Shown piece after piece: positions 41,120 to 50,407 of a stretch of DNA of 64,000 bases. Source of the stretch: JAGPUQ01 sp036961295 (GTDB lineage Bacteria; Pseudomonadota; Gammaproteobacteria; Pseudomonadales; Porticoccaceae). Both the position numbers and the translations under genes were made by a program. The notes under the pieces were generated by a model that saw only the letters and a program-made list of their open reading frames with translations, did not search any database and had not been told where the DNA came from. Numbering within the stretch: the first letter of the stretch is position 1; every line of letters starts with the position of its first letter. Location: NCBI GenBank assembly GCA_036961295.1, contig JBALVX010000002.1:62001-126000 (forward strand), written 5' to 3'.

Positions 41120-42045
41120 CTCCCCGTTTAGAGACCTTTATCCAACGATCCTGCAGCCGTGTAAGTGAGGCCTTAGAAGCGGCGCTGGACACCGTTTGTC
41201 GCACCACATCCGAAGTGTCTGACAACACTTTACTCGCCGCGATGCGCTATTCGCTATTGGGTGGAGGCAAACGTTTTCGTCCCTGCCTGGCCTACGCCGC
41301 GGCTCTGGCAACACGTTCTCAAGCAGACGCGCCAGCCGATGATCGCAACGAGGCCACGGACAAAATCGCCTGCGCCCTCGAGTTGATCCACACCTATTCG
41401 CTGATTCACGACGATCTTCCCGCCATGGACGACGACTCTCTGCGGCGAGGTCAGGCTACCTGCCACATTGCCTTTGACGAAGCCACTGCCATTCTCGCCG
41501 GGGACGCCCTGCAAAGCCTGGCCTTTGAGCAACTGACGAGCATCGACACACTGCCTCCAGCCCAGGTGGTGCAACTCATTGCAATACTCGCAAAATCGAT
41601 TGGGCCAGCGGGTATGATCCTGGGCCAGGCCATTGACCTCAACGCCACCGGCAAAACATTGCGACACGAGCAACTGCAAACCATGCACCACCGTAAAACC
41701 GGTGATTTAATCGTCGCCAGTGTGGTGATGGGCGCGCGCTCCACCGCCTGTGACGACCATAATATCCTCGCGGCACTCACCACCTACGGCGAGCATCTCG
41801 GCCTGGCCTTCCAGATTCAAGATGATCTGCTCGACGCCGAAAGCGATACCGACACCCTCGGCAAAACCTCCGGGTCCGATCAACGACTGCATAAACCCAC
41901 TTATACCTCAGTACTTGGCATTACGGGGGCCCGCCAGGCACTCAACGAGGCGCATCAGAACAGCCTCACAGCAATTGCAGACTTAGGCGCCGGTGCAGAC
42001 CTACTGCGCGACTTTGCCGACCACACCATTAATCGCAAATTCTGA
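41116..42045 (+). CDS. ispA: Polyprenyl (farnesyl) diphosphate synthase
   Basis: 309 residues starting at GTG inside the xseB stop. First Asp-rich motif DDLPAMDDD (about 98-106), and the second near the C-terminus DDLLD (about 236-240), bind magnesium and allylic diphosphate; LLGGGKRFRPCLAYAAA (about 48-64) is typical of FPP synthases. It condenses IPP with DMAPP/GPP to farnesyl diphosphate. Positioned between xseB and dxs as in many gammaproteobacteria. Confidence 0.93.
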   Translation: MTPRLETFIQRSCSRVSEALEAALDTVCRTTSEVSDNTLLAAMRYSLLGGGKRFRPCLAYAAALATRSQADAPADDRNEATDKIACALELIHTYSLIHDDLPAMDDDSLRRGQATCHIAFDEATAILAGDALQSLAFEQLTSIDTLPPAQVVQLIAILAKSIGPAGMILGQAIDLNATGKTLRHEQLQTMHHRKTGDLIVASVVMGARSTACDDHNILAALTTYGEHLGLAFQIQDDLLDAESDTDTLGKTSGSDQRLHKPTYTSVLGITGARQALNEAHQNSLTAIADLGAGADLLRDFADHTINRKF

Positions 42046-42137
42046 TACTCGTAAACTCTAAGCCCCGAAAAGGCGATTTAAGGGTGTCATTTAAGGTAAT
42101 ATTAGCGCCCCCAAAACCGAAGCCCTGATCCAAACTT

Positions 42138-44075
42138 ATGACCGCCCGGTTTACCGATATTCCTCGCACTCGTCCAGCGACGCCGCGGCTTGACCAAATC
42201 GACGGTCCAGCAGACTTGCGGGTGCTCGACAACACGCAACTACTACAACTGGCCGACGAATTGCGCGCCTACCTGCTGTATAGCGTCGGACAAAGCGGTG
42301 GACACTTTGGCGCTGGGCTCGGGGTGATCGAATTGACCATCGCCCTACACCGGGTGTTTAACACCCCCAGCGATCGCCTGGTGTGGGATGTTGGCCACCA
42401 AACCTATCCCCACAAAATACTCACCGGCAGGCGCGAGCAACTCACCACCATTCGGCAACCGGGCGGACTATCGGGTTTTCCCAAACGCACGGAAAGTGAC
42501 TACGACACCTTTGGAGTTGGGCATTCCAGCACCTCCATCAGCGCCGCTCTCGGTATGGCCGTCGCCGCGCAAATGGACGGTTCAGCGCGCCGCGCCGTTG
42601 CCGTGATCGGCGACGGTGCAATGACTGCGGGCATGGCCTTTGAGGCACTCAATCACGTCGCCCATGTCGACACCGATATGCTGGTGATATTGAACGACAA
42701 TCAAATGTCCATCTCCCGCAACGTTGGCGGTCTATCCACGTATTTTTCAAAACTCTGGTCCAGCCGCTTTTACAACGGCTTTCGGGAAGCCTGTAAACGC
42801 ATTCTAAAAGCCTTCCCCTCAACTTCGACCTGGGTGCGCAAAACCGAAGAATTAATGAAAGCCCTGGTAGCGCCTGGCATCGTGTTTGAAGAACTGGGCT
42901 TTACCTACATCGGTCCCATTGATGGTCACGACCTACCGCTGCTGGTAAAAACCCTGGAAAACCTCAAACAAATTACTGGGCCAGTGTTACTCCATGTAGC
43001 GACCGTGAAAGGTAAGGGTTTTACGCCCGCTGAGGAAGATCCCATCGGCTATCACGCGCTCAACAAAATTGAGCCGCTTAACGCAGAAAAACCGAAACCT
43101 GCTAACAAAGTCCGCTTGCCCAAATACCAAAAAATCTTTGGCGACTGGCTTTGCGATATGGCCGACATTGAAGCCAAACTAGTGGGTATTACGCCAGCCA
43201 TGAGCGAAGGCTCTGGCATGGTGGAATTTGAGCAGCGGTTTCCGGAGCGCTTTCACGATGTCGCCATCGCCGAACAACATGCGGTGACCCTGGCTGCCGG
43301 CCTGGCCTGTGATGGCATGAAACCCGTTGTCGCCATCTACTCTACTTTTTTACAGCGCGCCTACGACCAGTTAATTCACGATGTCGCACTACAAAATCTC
43401 GATGTGCTGTTTGCCATCGACCGTGCCGGACTGGTCGGTGAAGACGGCGCCACTCACGCGGGCAGTTTTGATCTCAGCTTTTTACGCTGCATTCCCAATA
43501 TGGTGGTCGCCACACCCTCCGACGAAAACGAAACCCGGCAGTTGCTGTACACCTGTTTTATGCATACTGGCCCGGCCGCAGTGCGTTATCCCCGTGGTAC
43601 GGGTCCCGGCGCGGCTATCGAACAAACCATGACCGCCCTGCCAATAGGTAAAGGCATCACTCGGCGACAGGGCGAAACCGTGGCCTTATTAAATTTTGGC
43701 ACCCGACTGGCCGCCGCTCTCGAGGCCGCCGAGCAGCTCAATGCCACTGTCGTGGACATGCGCTTTGCTAAACCGCTCGATGAAAACTTACTGCGTGAAT
43801 TGGCCGCCAGCCACGCACTGCTGGTGACCATAGAAGAGAATGCCATTGCCGGTGGTGCCGGTTCTGGGGTCAGCGAATATCTGTCCAATGCGGGTTTAAA
43901 TACACCGCTATTGCACCTGGGTTTGCCCGACTACTTTGTCAGACACAACAGCCAGGCAATGCAACTGGCCGGGGTAGGACTCGACAGCAACGGTATTTAT
44001 CAAGCCATTCACCAGCACTGCGACACACGAAACATTACACCTGCGCGAATCAGCGCTGCGCTGACTGTCAGTTAA
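42138..44075 (+). CDS. dxs: 1-deoxy-D-xylulose-5-phosphate synthase
   Basis: 645 residues, normal for DXS. The N-terminal thiamine-diphosphate binding GDGAMTAGMAFEALNHVAHVD (about 155-175) and the DVGHQTYPHKILTGR region (catalytic His, about 84-98) are clear; the C-terminal part has GLACDGMKPVVAIYSTF and AIDRAGLVGEDGATHAG (about 430-446). It makes DXP from pyruvate and glyceraldehyde-3-phosphate in the MEP pathway. Its last eight bases overlap the end of the convergent helicase gene. Confidence 0.95.
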   Translation: MTARFTDIPRTRPATPRLDQIDGPADLRVLDNTQLLQLADELRAYLLYSVGQSGGHFGAGLGVIELTIALHRVFNTPSDRLVWDVGHQTYPHKILTGRREQLTTIRQPGGLSGFPKRTESDYDTFGVGHSSTSISAALGMAVAAQMDGSARRAVAVIGDGAMTAGMAFEALNHVAHVDTDMLVILNDNQMSISRNVGGLSTYFSKLWSSRFYNGFREACKRILKAFPSTSTWVRKTEELMKALVAPGIVFEELGFTYIGPIDGHDLPLLVKTLENLKQITGPVLLHVATVKGKGFTPAEEDPIGYHALNKIEPLNAEKPKPANKVRLPKYQKIFGDWLCDMADIEAKLVGITPAMSEGSGMVEFEQRFPERFHDVAIAEQHAVTLAAGLACDGMKPVVAIYSTFLQRAYDQLIHDVALQNLDVLFAIDRAGLVGEDGATHAGSFDLSFLRCIPNMVVATPSDENETRQLLYTCFMHTGPAAVRYPRGTGPGAAIEQTMTALPIGKGITRRQGETVALLNFGTRLAAALEAAEQLNATVVDMRFAKPLDENLLRELAASHALLVTIEENAIAGGAGSGVSEYLSNAGLNTPLLHLGLPDYFVRHNSQAMQLAGVGLDSNGIYQAIHQHCDTRNITPARISAALTVS

Positions 44076-46194
44076 TCCGCCGAAACGGCGGTAACGCGCT
44101 GAGCAATTCCCGGCCATAGCGCTTGGTGAGTAAACGGTTATCCAGAATTGTCACCCGACCACTGTCGTTCTCGGTGCGTAACAAGCGCCCACAAGCCTGA
44201 ATCAGGCGCAGACAGGTATCGGCCAGCGACAGAGTGCGAAAAGCGTTACCACCCTGAGCTTCAATCCATTCCGCCCGCGCCGCCTGGATGGGATCGTCAG
44301 GCACCGGGAACGCCAGCTTAGCGATCACCACATGACGGCAGTAATCGCCGGGCAAATCCATGCCCTCGGCAAAACTGGCAAGACCAAAAATGGTGCTGGT
44401 CTCACCTCGATCAATCCGCTCTCGATGACGGCGAAGAATCTCGGGGACCGGCACCTCCCCCTGTACCAGTAAGCGCTCGGCCAACTCTTTATCGACACCC
44501 TCCACGACGGCTTCCAACTGACGCCGAGACGCGAACAACACCAGACTACCGCCACTTTCAGCACTGAGTAAGTCCGGCAATTGCGCGATGATCGCCTCGG
44601 TGTGGGCAGACGCATCACCTGCGTCGGCAATATCAGGAATCGCCAACTCACCGCGCCTGGGGTAATCAAAGGCTCCCGGAACCGCGAGCATACGGCTGTT
44701 GGCGGGCGCCCCGGTGTCCAAACTAAAGCGCTCAAAACTCCCCAACGAGCGCAGCGTGGCCGAGGTCAGTACTGCCGCGTGACAACGCTTCCAAAGATGC
44801 TCAATCAGGGTCTCCGCTGAACTCACTGGAGCCGCGCTGACGCGAAGATCTCCCGTAGGCTCACGACTGATCCAACGTGCCAGAGGCGGCACACCCGGGG
44901 GATCATCACTGGCCATGGCCGTCCACAAGCGGCAAATGCTATCACCGCGCCCCTGCCACTGGCCAATCGCCTGGTAGTACTGCTCCAGGTCAACGCGGGG
45001 AATGGGGAAGTTGGGGTTTTCGAGGGCTGTCTCAAGGCTATCGCCAATGGTGCTGAGCTGGGCGGACAGTTCGCCAAAGCACGCGGACAATTCGTCGGCG
45101 ACTACTTTTAAGGTATCGGGAATGATGCCACCCGGAAAACGGTGGCGCTCGCTTGCATCTCTCCGCGCATAGGCTTTTTTTTCTGCTGCGCCGTCAGTGC
45201 TAAAGCACGCCTCGAGTAGCGGGGCGACCTGCTGGTTCAACTGGATCGCCTCTACCGCCAACTCGCCTAAAGCTACGCTCTGCTCAATCAGCTCAGGAGA
45301 TTCGGCAAACAGGGTGGCAGCGCGATCACCGTGACTCTGCAAGCGCCCCAACCAACTCCCCGTCGCTTCCAGGGCACACTGTGCGCCAAAGTGGTTTAAG
45401 GCCGTATCAGCCAGGCGATGGGCTTCATCGAAGACATAAATAGTTTCCTCCGGGGGCGGCAATATCACGCCGCCACCGAGCGCTAAATCTGCCATCACCA
45501 GGTCGTGATTGGCGACAATACAATCGGCATCTTCCACCTTGGCGCGAGCGCGGTAGAAACAACATTCTGAAATCAGGCGACAGCGATGACCTGAGCACTG
45601 CCGACCATCAATAGTAAGCGCACGCCACAGGGGATCCGGGATGCTGTCGGACCAGCGATCGCGATCACCATCCCATTCATCGTCGCGCCAGGCTTCACCT
45701 AGCTTGGCTATCAAACGACTATCGCCCCGGCCACCGACAAAAGGCATTTCATCTTCAAATAAAAACTGGCCGCTTTGCGCCGCATTGACGCTGCTCTCAC
45801 ATTGCTCCAAACGCAGCGGACACAAATAGCGACCCCGGCCCTTGGCCAGCGCAAAACTTTCATCCCAGCCGGTAGCGCGCATTAAATCGGGGATGTCTCT
45901 ATCCACCAACTGTCCCTGTAGCGCCACGGTGCCCGTCGCAACCACCACTTTTTTGCCCTGGGCTTTCGCCAGGGGCAATGCTGCGAGTAAATACGCCAGG
46001 GTTTTACCGGTACCGGTGCCCGCTTCAACGGCGCACACTTTTGCTGCGGAAGGGTCCGTTGCCAACTTACCGAGAAAACCGGCAATCTCGGCAATCATCT
46101 GGCGCTGGCCAAATCTCGGCTTGAGCTCACGCTGTTTCAAAAAGGCACGGTAGCCCTCCTGAATGGTGGCTTTGACTTCGTCGGTAAGTGCCAT
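44068..46194 (-). CDS. ATP-dependent DNA helicase, DinG/YoaA (XPD-like) family
   Basis: 708 residues. Superfamily 2 motifs: Walker A VEAGTGTGKTLAYLL (about 57-71), four Fe-S-ligating Cys in CPLRLEQC and further CSGHRCRLISECCFYR, Walker B DEAHRLAD (about 254-261), and a C-terminal helicase domain with QACGRLLRTENDSGRVTILD. This resembles YoaA, a 5'-3' helicase acting with HolC at damaged replication forks, more than DinG. Assignment between these two is uncertain. It ends inside the dxs stop in a convergent overlap. Confidence 0.85.
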   Translation of the reverse strand: MALTDEVKATIQEGYRAFLKQRELKPRFGQRQMIAEIAGFLGKLATDPSAAKVCAVEAGTGTGKTLAYLLAALPLAKAQGKKVVVATGTVALQGQLVDRDIPDLMRATGWDESFALAKGRGRYLCPLRLEQCESSVNAAQSGQFLFEDEMPFVGGRGDSRLIAKLGEAWRDDEWDGDRDRWSDSIPDPLWRALTIDGRQCSGHRCRLISECCFYRARAKVEDADCIVANHDLVMADLALGGGVILPPPEETIYVFDEAHRLADTALNHFGAQCALEATGSWLGRLQSHGDRAATLFAESPELIEQSVALGELAVEAIQLNQQVAPLLEACFSTDGAAEKKAYARRDASERHRFPGGIIPDTLKVVADELSACFGELSAQLSTIGDSLETALENPNFPIPRVDLEQYYQAIGQWQGRGDSICRLWTAMASDDPPGVPPLARWISREPTGDLRVSAAPVSSAETLIEHLWKRCHAAVLTSATLRSLGSFERFSLDTGAPANSRMLAVPGAFDYPRRGELAIPDIADAGDASAHTEAIIAQLPDLLSAESGGSLVLFASRRQLEAVVEGVDKELAERLLVQGEVPVPEILRRHRERIDRGETSTIFGLASFAEGMDLPGDYCRHVVIAKLAFPVPDDPIQAARAEWIEAQGGNAFRTLSLADTCLRLIQACGRLLRTENDSGRVTILDNRLLTKRYGRELLSALPPFRRIN

Positions 46195-46220
46195 TTAACT
46201 GCGGGTCATCTAAAACGCTA

Positions 46221-47621
46221 TCATTTAAGCGTAAGTTCCCGCTGTACCTTAAGCTCGTCTGTGTCCGCTACTTGCGGCGTCGCCGGTGATGTCGTCCGTG
46301 ATATCGGTGGCGATGCCGCCTGTGATGTCGATGACGAGGTTAATGATGATGCCGTTTCCGTTACGATTTTCATCTCGGATAACTGGAGAGCTTGCACCAC
46401 TGGATTGGCGTACATGGCGAGAAAAATATCCTGCTCTGCTGGTGGGATAGTTTGTAGGCGCTGCTTAAAAAACTGCTCTTTTTCGGCCCACTCACTCTCA
46501 TTTACATCACTGTTCAGATCGGCTTTCAACTGTTCAAGCTGATCATTAGTACCGTGCAGCATCTGGTAGGCGATTAAATGTGGTGCCTGTAACTGGTAAT
46601 GACTAATGATTTCGCGGTCAATAATTTCGGCAAGCTGGTCGGCAGTGTCGAAGTTTTGCTTCACAAGCTCACCAGACACGGCTTCATCAGACAAGGGCTC
46701 ACCAACCAAGGATTTACCAGACACGGGCTCACCAAAGGCCACCACAATTCGGCCCTTGTCGCCCATAATGCCCGCATAAATACTTTTTAAATCTTCGTAC
46801 TGATCTTTTTGGTAACTGCCTTCGCTGCGCAGCGCGTGCAACTCCCGAGTTTTATCCTTATCGCAGGGATCAAATTCGTAGGAAATTGAGACCGGCACAA
46901 TACGCAGTTCTACCAATGCCTGGGCAAAATTCTGACCCTTTGTTTTACTCAGGGCCAACATTTTCAACATTGCCGTTTCGGTTTTATCGATACCGTCTTT
47001 GGCTCGCCCTTCGCTCTGGGCAATCCAGATCGAACAATTTTCTTCAACAACAGAATGACGAATATAGGCTGACAACTGTTTTAGCGCCGCCAGCTTTTCT
47101 CGGCGACCGGCAGACGAACGCTTCACAATAAAACTTTTGTTAATACGCATCAGGTCGCTGGCAAAGGGCTTGCTCAGCAGGTTGTCGCCAATGGCGATGC
47201 GCGTGGTCTTGAAGTCGTGATCATCCAGCACCAAATTAACCATCGCCGGGTCCATGGCGATATCCCGATGATTACTGATAAACAAATAGGCTTGATCGGA
47301 TTGGAGCGCTGTCAAACCGCGCACGGAGATGCCCGTCGATGCCACCTGCATATGGGCATGCAAGTGAGCGCTAATCAATTGCTGGAAATCGCGCACGGTA
47401 TTGATACGAGTAAATACCCGCCGCACCCTCAGTCCCACCAACCAGCGCGCGAGTCTCCGACCTAAACCCGATCGCTTTAAACGCGGTAGTTTTAGGCCCG
47501 CGAGAATATCGAGAAACTCGGTATCGACACTCAGTCGGTCAAGCACCCCGCGCACTTCGTCGTCGCGATAGGGGCGAATATCATCAAAATCAAACTCTGA
47601 ATTAGACATCGGCTCACTCAT
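46221..47621 (-). CDS. Glycerol-3-phosphate/1-acyl-phosphate acyltransferase-like protein
   Basis: 466 residues. The PlsC-like core has NHRDIAMDPAMVNLVL (HxxxxD-type motif, about 118-133) and a substrate-binding IWIAQSEGRAKDG (about 199-211), so it transfers acyl groups to a lipid phosphate or similar, presumably at the inner membrane. A C-terminal low-complexity part (TASSLTSSSTSQAASPPIS, about 425-443) is unusual, and a mid segment repeats GEPVSGKSLVGEPLSDEAVS (about 296-315). Its ATG overlaps the pyrB stop by four bases, so it is co-transcribed. Substrate unclear. Confidence 0.75.
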   Translation of the reverse strand: MSEPMSNSEFDFDDIRPYRDDEVRGVLDRLSVDTEFLDILAGLKLPRLKRSGLGRRLARWLVGLRVRRVFTRINTVRDFQQLISAHLHAHMQVASTGISVRGLTALQSDQAYLFISNHRDIAMDPAMVNLVLDDHDFKTTRIAIGDNLLSKPFASDLMRINKSFIVKRSSAGRREKLAALKQLSAYIRHSVVEENCSIWIAQSEGRAKDGIDKTETAMLKMLALSKTKGQNFAQALVELRIVPVSISYEFDPCDKDKTRELHALRSEGSYQKDQYEDLKSIYAGIMGDKGRIVVAFGEPVSGKSLVGEPLSDEAVSGELVKQNFDTADQLAEIIDREIISHYQLQAPHLIAYQMLHGTNDQLEQLKADLNSDVNESEWAEKEQFFKQRLQTIPPAEQDIFLAMYANPVVQALQLSEMKIVTETASSLTSSSTSQAASPPISRTTSPATPQVADTDELKVQRELTLK

Positions 47622-48634
47622 ACTGGCATTTTCGGTACATACCAGGGCACGTCACAGGCGTAGTCCTCCACCAGTCCGACCACGTCCAACACCAGAGTAA
47701 ACAAGGCCATGCGCACCAACAAGCCATTGTCGGTTTGGCGGAAAATAGCCAGATTCGGATTGCCGTCAAGATCACTGTCCAGCTCATTGGCCTCGGCGCG
47801 GGAGTCTCTGGGCAAAGGATGCATAATCACGGTATTGGGTTCGCAGTGCTTGGTATAGAGACTCTGGTTGAGTCGGAAGCGTCCGCGATACAGATCCGCC
47901 TGCTGCCGATCCGGGAAACGCTCTTCCTGAATACGCGTGGAGTAGACAATATCGACGTGGGCAATACTCGGCTCAAGGCTGTCCGACACTTCAATCTGAT
48001 GGCCTGCAGCGCGTATGATCTCCACAATTTCTTCCGGCATCTGCAACTCGGGTGGCGATACCAATACAATCTGGATATTGTCGTACAGCGCCAGTAGTTT
48101 GCCTAGCGAATGCACTGTGCGGCCGTATTTAAGATCGCCGATCATCGCTATGCGTAAACCATCGATACCGCGCCCACGGCCCGCCATTTCTTTTTCGATG
48201 GTGAACAAATCCAGTAGCGCCTGACTCGGATGTTCGTTGCTACCGTCGCCACCATTGAGCACTGGCACCCGGCTGGCACCGGCAAATTCCGCCACTGAAC
48301 CCGCCTCGGGATAGCGCATGCAGATAATATCGCTAAAACCGGACAACACCCGTGCGGTGTCCTGTAGGGATTCGCCCTTGACCACCGACAGACTGTCCAT
48401 GCCTACGGATTCGCGAACTTCGCCCCCCAGCAAATTAAATGCGGAACCAAAACTAATTCGGGTGCGGGTACTGGCTTCAAAAAACATATTGCCCAGAATC
48501 GCGCCCTCCAGCACCCGCGTCGCTTTACGACGCTGCGCATAGGGTTCCATTTGAACGGCAACACGAAATACTTTTTGAATGTCCTCCCGCTCAAACTGTT
48601 GAATCGAGAGGATGTGCGAACCTGTAAATTCCAC
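47618..48634 (-). CDS. pyrB: Aspartate carbamoyltransferase
   Basis: 338 residues from GTG (AGGA five bases upstream). Carbamoyl-phosphate-binding STRTR in FFEASTRTRISFGSAF (about 52-67), the HPSQALLD aspartate-site motif (about 137-144), and MHPLPRDS (about 271-278). It makes N-carbamoylaspartate, the first step specific to pyrimidines. The 338-residue form differs from the 311-residue E. coli type and matches another gammaproteobacterial group. No pyrI is next to it. Confidence 0.93.
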   Translation of the reverse strand: MEFTGSHILSIQQFEREDIQKVFRVAVQMEPYAQRRKATRVLEGAILGNMFFEASTRTRISFGSAFNLLGGEVRESVGMDSLSVVKGESLQDTARVLSGFSDIICMRYPEAGSVAEFAGASRVPVLNGGDGSNEHPSQALLDLFTIEKEMAGRGRGIDGLRIAMIGDLKYGRTVHSLGKLLALYDNIQIVLVSPPELQMPEEIVEIIRAAGHQIEVSDSLEPSIAHVDIVYSTRIQEERFPDRQQADLYRGRFRLNQSLYTKHCEPNTVIMHPLPRDSRAEANELDSDLDGNPNLAIFRQTDNGLLVRMALFTLVLDVVGLVEDYACDVPWYVPKMPV

Positions 48635-48801
48635 GGCATTCCTAATTATGGCTAAGGGACTGGGTAAACGACTGGGATTCTAGCGGTTTTCAGCTGACTC
48701 AACCAGCAATGTTCCGCAGCAAAGATAAATAATCCTGTCTAATCGATATGTTTAAACGGCATTTTTGTACGGCTCCCCTACACAGTATTTTATACGGCTT
48801 T

Positions 48802-50259
48802 TTATACAGTAATGCCAAGCTCACTACGTACCCGCTGCCCCCAGACTCTCAGAGCCTCCATCAAGGCAAGCACGGAGGCATCTGTGGTACTCGCCGTAAT
48901 TTGATCCAGCTCGCACTCATAGACCGATAGCGTAAGGTAAACAGATTCAGCTCCGGTAACACGTTCGCGGCACAAATTACGCCAGTCTTCGACCTCAGTA
49001 GCGCTTAAAGTATCAGGGAAATTACGTGCCCGGTAATGCCATAACAGTTCTCGGTAACGAGCATCACTAAACGGAAAGTGAGCCGCGTCCAATTCAACAC
49101 CCGAGCTAGCGCGCACGCCAGAAAGCAGCGGTTTATCTGCGTTAGGTAAAAAGCCCTGATACAAGCCCTGCTCCGCATCGTCTATATTGGCGTAGTCAGG
49201 CCGCACAAAGACGGACTGCAACTTTGCTCTAAACTCTTGATTTGCGCCCTGTTGCTGCAAGGTCTTCCAGTTGGCCATACAGTGTTCAAGATCGATATTG
49301 AGCCGATCGGCAGCGGCGGCATCTAGCAACTTGGGCGTGGCGATCGCCGGACAGCGATTGAGGTGAATGGCTTTCAGAGGAATGCGTTTGCTATTTTCCG
49401 GTAACTGATCGGCACTGGCAAACACCCGCTCGCGAATTTGATCGGCATTGAGATCTACCAGCGCATCAACATCGCCAGCCAGGTTAAAGCAGATAATGGC
49501 ATTTTTATTCACCGGGTCTACGGCCAGGGGCACCATCAAGGCTGTGTAGCCGTTGGCACGAGGTAATTTCCCCGATACGTGCAGTACCGGTTGCTGGGCG
49601 ATCGGATCGAGCATCGCGGCAACTTTATGTTTGGAGCGATGGCTATAAAAATAATCGTAAAGCCGAGGTTGCTTGTCACGCACCAGTCGCGCCAGAGCAA
49701 TGGTGGCCATGACGTCGGACAGCGCGTCGTGAGCAGATTCGTGAGCGACACCATTTACCCGCGTTAAATCTTCCAGTTTAAAACTGGGAGAGCCGTCATC
49801 TTTATCGGGCCAGATAATACCCTCGGGGCGCAAGGCGCGAGTCAGTCGCAGCATATCGATAATGTCCCAGCGCGAGTTACCTTGTTTCCACTCGCGCTCG
49901 TAGGGATCGTAAAAATTCCGGTACAAGAGATAGCGACTAAATTCATCATCGAAACGAATACTGTTGTAGCCCACTCCGCAGGTTCCCGGACGTCCCAGTT
50001 CGGCAACAATGCGCGCAGCAAATTCAGCTTCGGAAACACCCTGCTCCAGAGCCAATTGTGGAGTGATGCCGGTCACCATGCAGGCCCCAGGGTGAGGCAA
50101 AATATCGATGGAAGGCTGGCAGTACAAGGTCAGCGGATCGCCGATAACATTGAGGCTTTCATCGGTGCGCACACCGGCAAATTGCAGGGGGCGATCTCGA
50201 GCCGCAGCAATGCCTGTGGTTTCGTAGTCGTGCCAGTAGAGTGTATTCACCAAGATCAT
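48802..50259 (-). CDS. sbcB: Exodeoxyribonuclease I
   Basis: About 485 residues from the ATG at 50259 (E. coli 475); the longer frame to 50442 crosses a tandem repeat and is unlikely. The DEDD exonuclease motif starts at YWHDYETTG (about 7-15), then GVGYNSIRFDDEF (about 98-110) and HDALSDVMATIALARL (about 184-199). The C-terminal portion (FPDTLSATEVEDWRNLC) is the SH3-like and helical region of ExoI. It degrades single-stranded DNA 3'-5' in recombination and repair. Confidence 0.92.
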   Translation of the reverse strand: MILVNTLYWHDYETTGIAAARDRPLQFAGVRTDESLNVIGDPLTLYCQPSIDILPHPGACMVTGITPQLALEQGVSEAEFAARIVAELGRPGTCGVGYNSIRFDDEFSRYLLYRNFYDPYEREWKQGNSRWDIIDMLRLTRALRPEGIIWPDKDDGSPSFKLEDLTRVNGVAHESAHDALSDVMATIALARLVRDKQPRLYDYFYSHRSKHKVAAMLDPIAQQPVLHVSGKLPRANGYTALMVPLAVDPVNKNAIICFNLAGDVDALVDLNADQIRERVFASADQLPENSKRIPLKAIHLNRCPAIATPKLLDAAAADRLNIDLEHCMANWKTLQQQGANQEFRAKLQSVFVRPDYANIDDAEQGLYQGFLPNADKPLLSGVRASSGVELDAAHFPFSDARYRELLWHYRARNFPDTLSATEVEDWRNLCRERVTGAESVYLTLSVYECELDQITASTTDASVLALMEALRVWGQRVRSELGITV

Positions 50260-50278
50260 TACCCCGGGGTTCGTGCCG

Positions 50279-50323
50279 CTTCTTGTAGTGTCATTTCTTG
50301 TAATGTCACTTCTTATAGTGCCA
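50279..50323. repeat. 15-bp tandem repeat, three copies, upstream of sbcB
   Basis: CTTCTTGTAGTGTCA, TTTCTTGTAATGTCA and CTTCTTATAGTGCCA are consecutive, with 11-13 identical positions between neighbours. The array lies in the leader of sbcB just before its start codon on the minus strand and can give false upstream reading frames. Confidence 0.75.
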
Positions 50324-50353
50324 TTAGCATCAATAAAACAATTATTTTTAAGC

Positions 50354-50385
50354 AAAAAAAACGACGTCCAAAGACGCCGTTTTTT
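50354..50385. terminator. Terminator of the OmpA-family gene
   Basis: AACGACGTC (50360-50368) pairs with GACGCCGTT (50373-50381) with one mismatch or wobble, with A and T runs on both sides. It lies 22 bases after the OmpA-family stop on the minus strand. Confidence 0.7.
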
Positions 50386-50407
50386 CAATCGTGGTGCAAG
50401 TGTTAAC

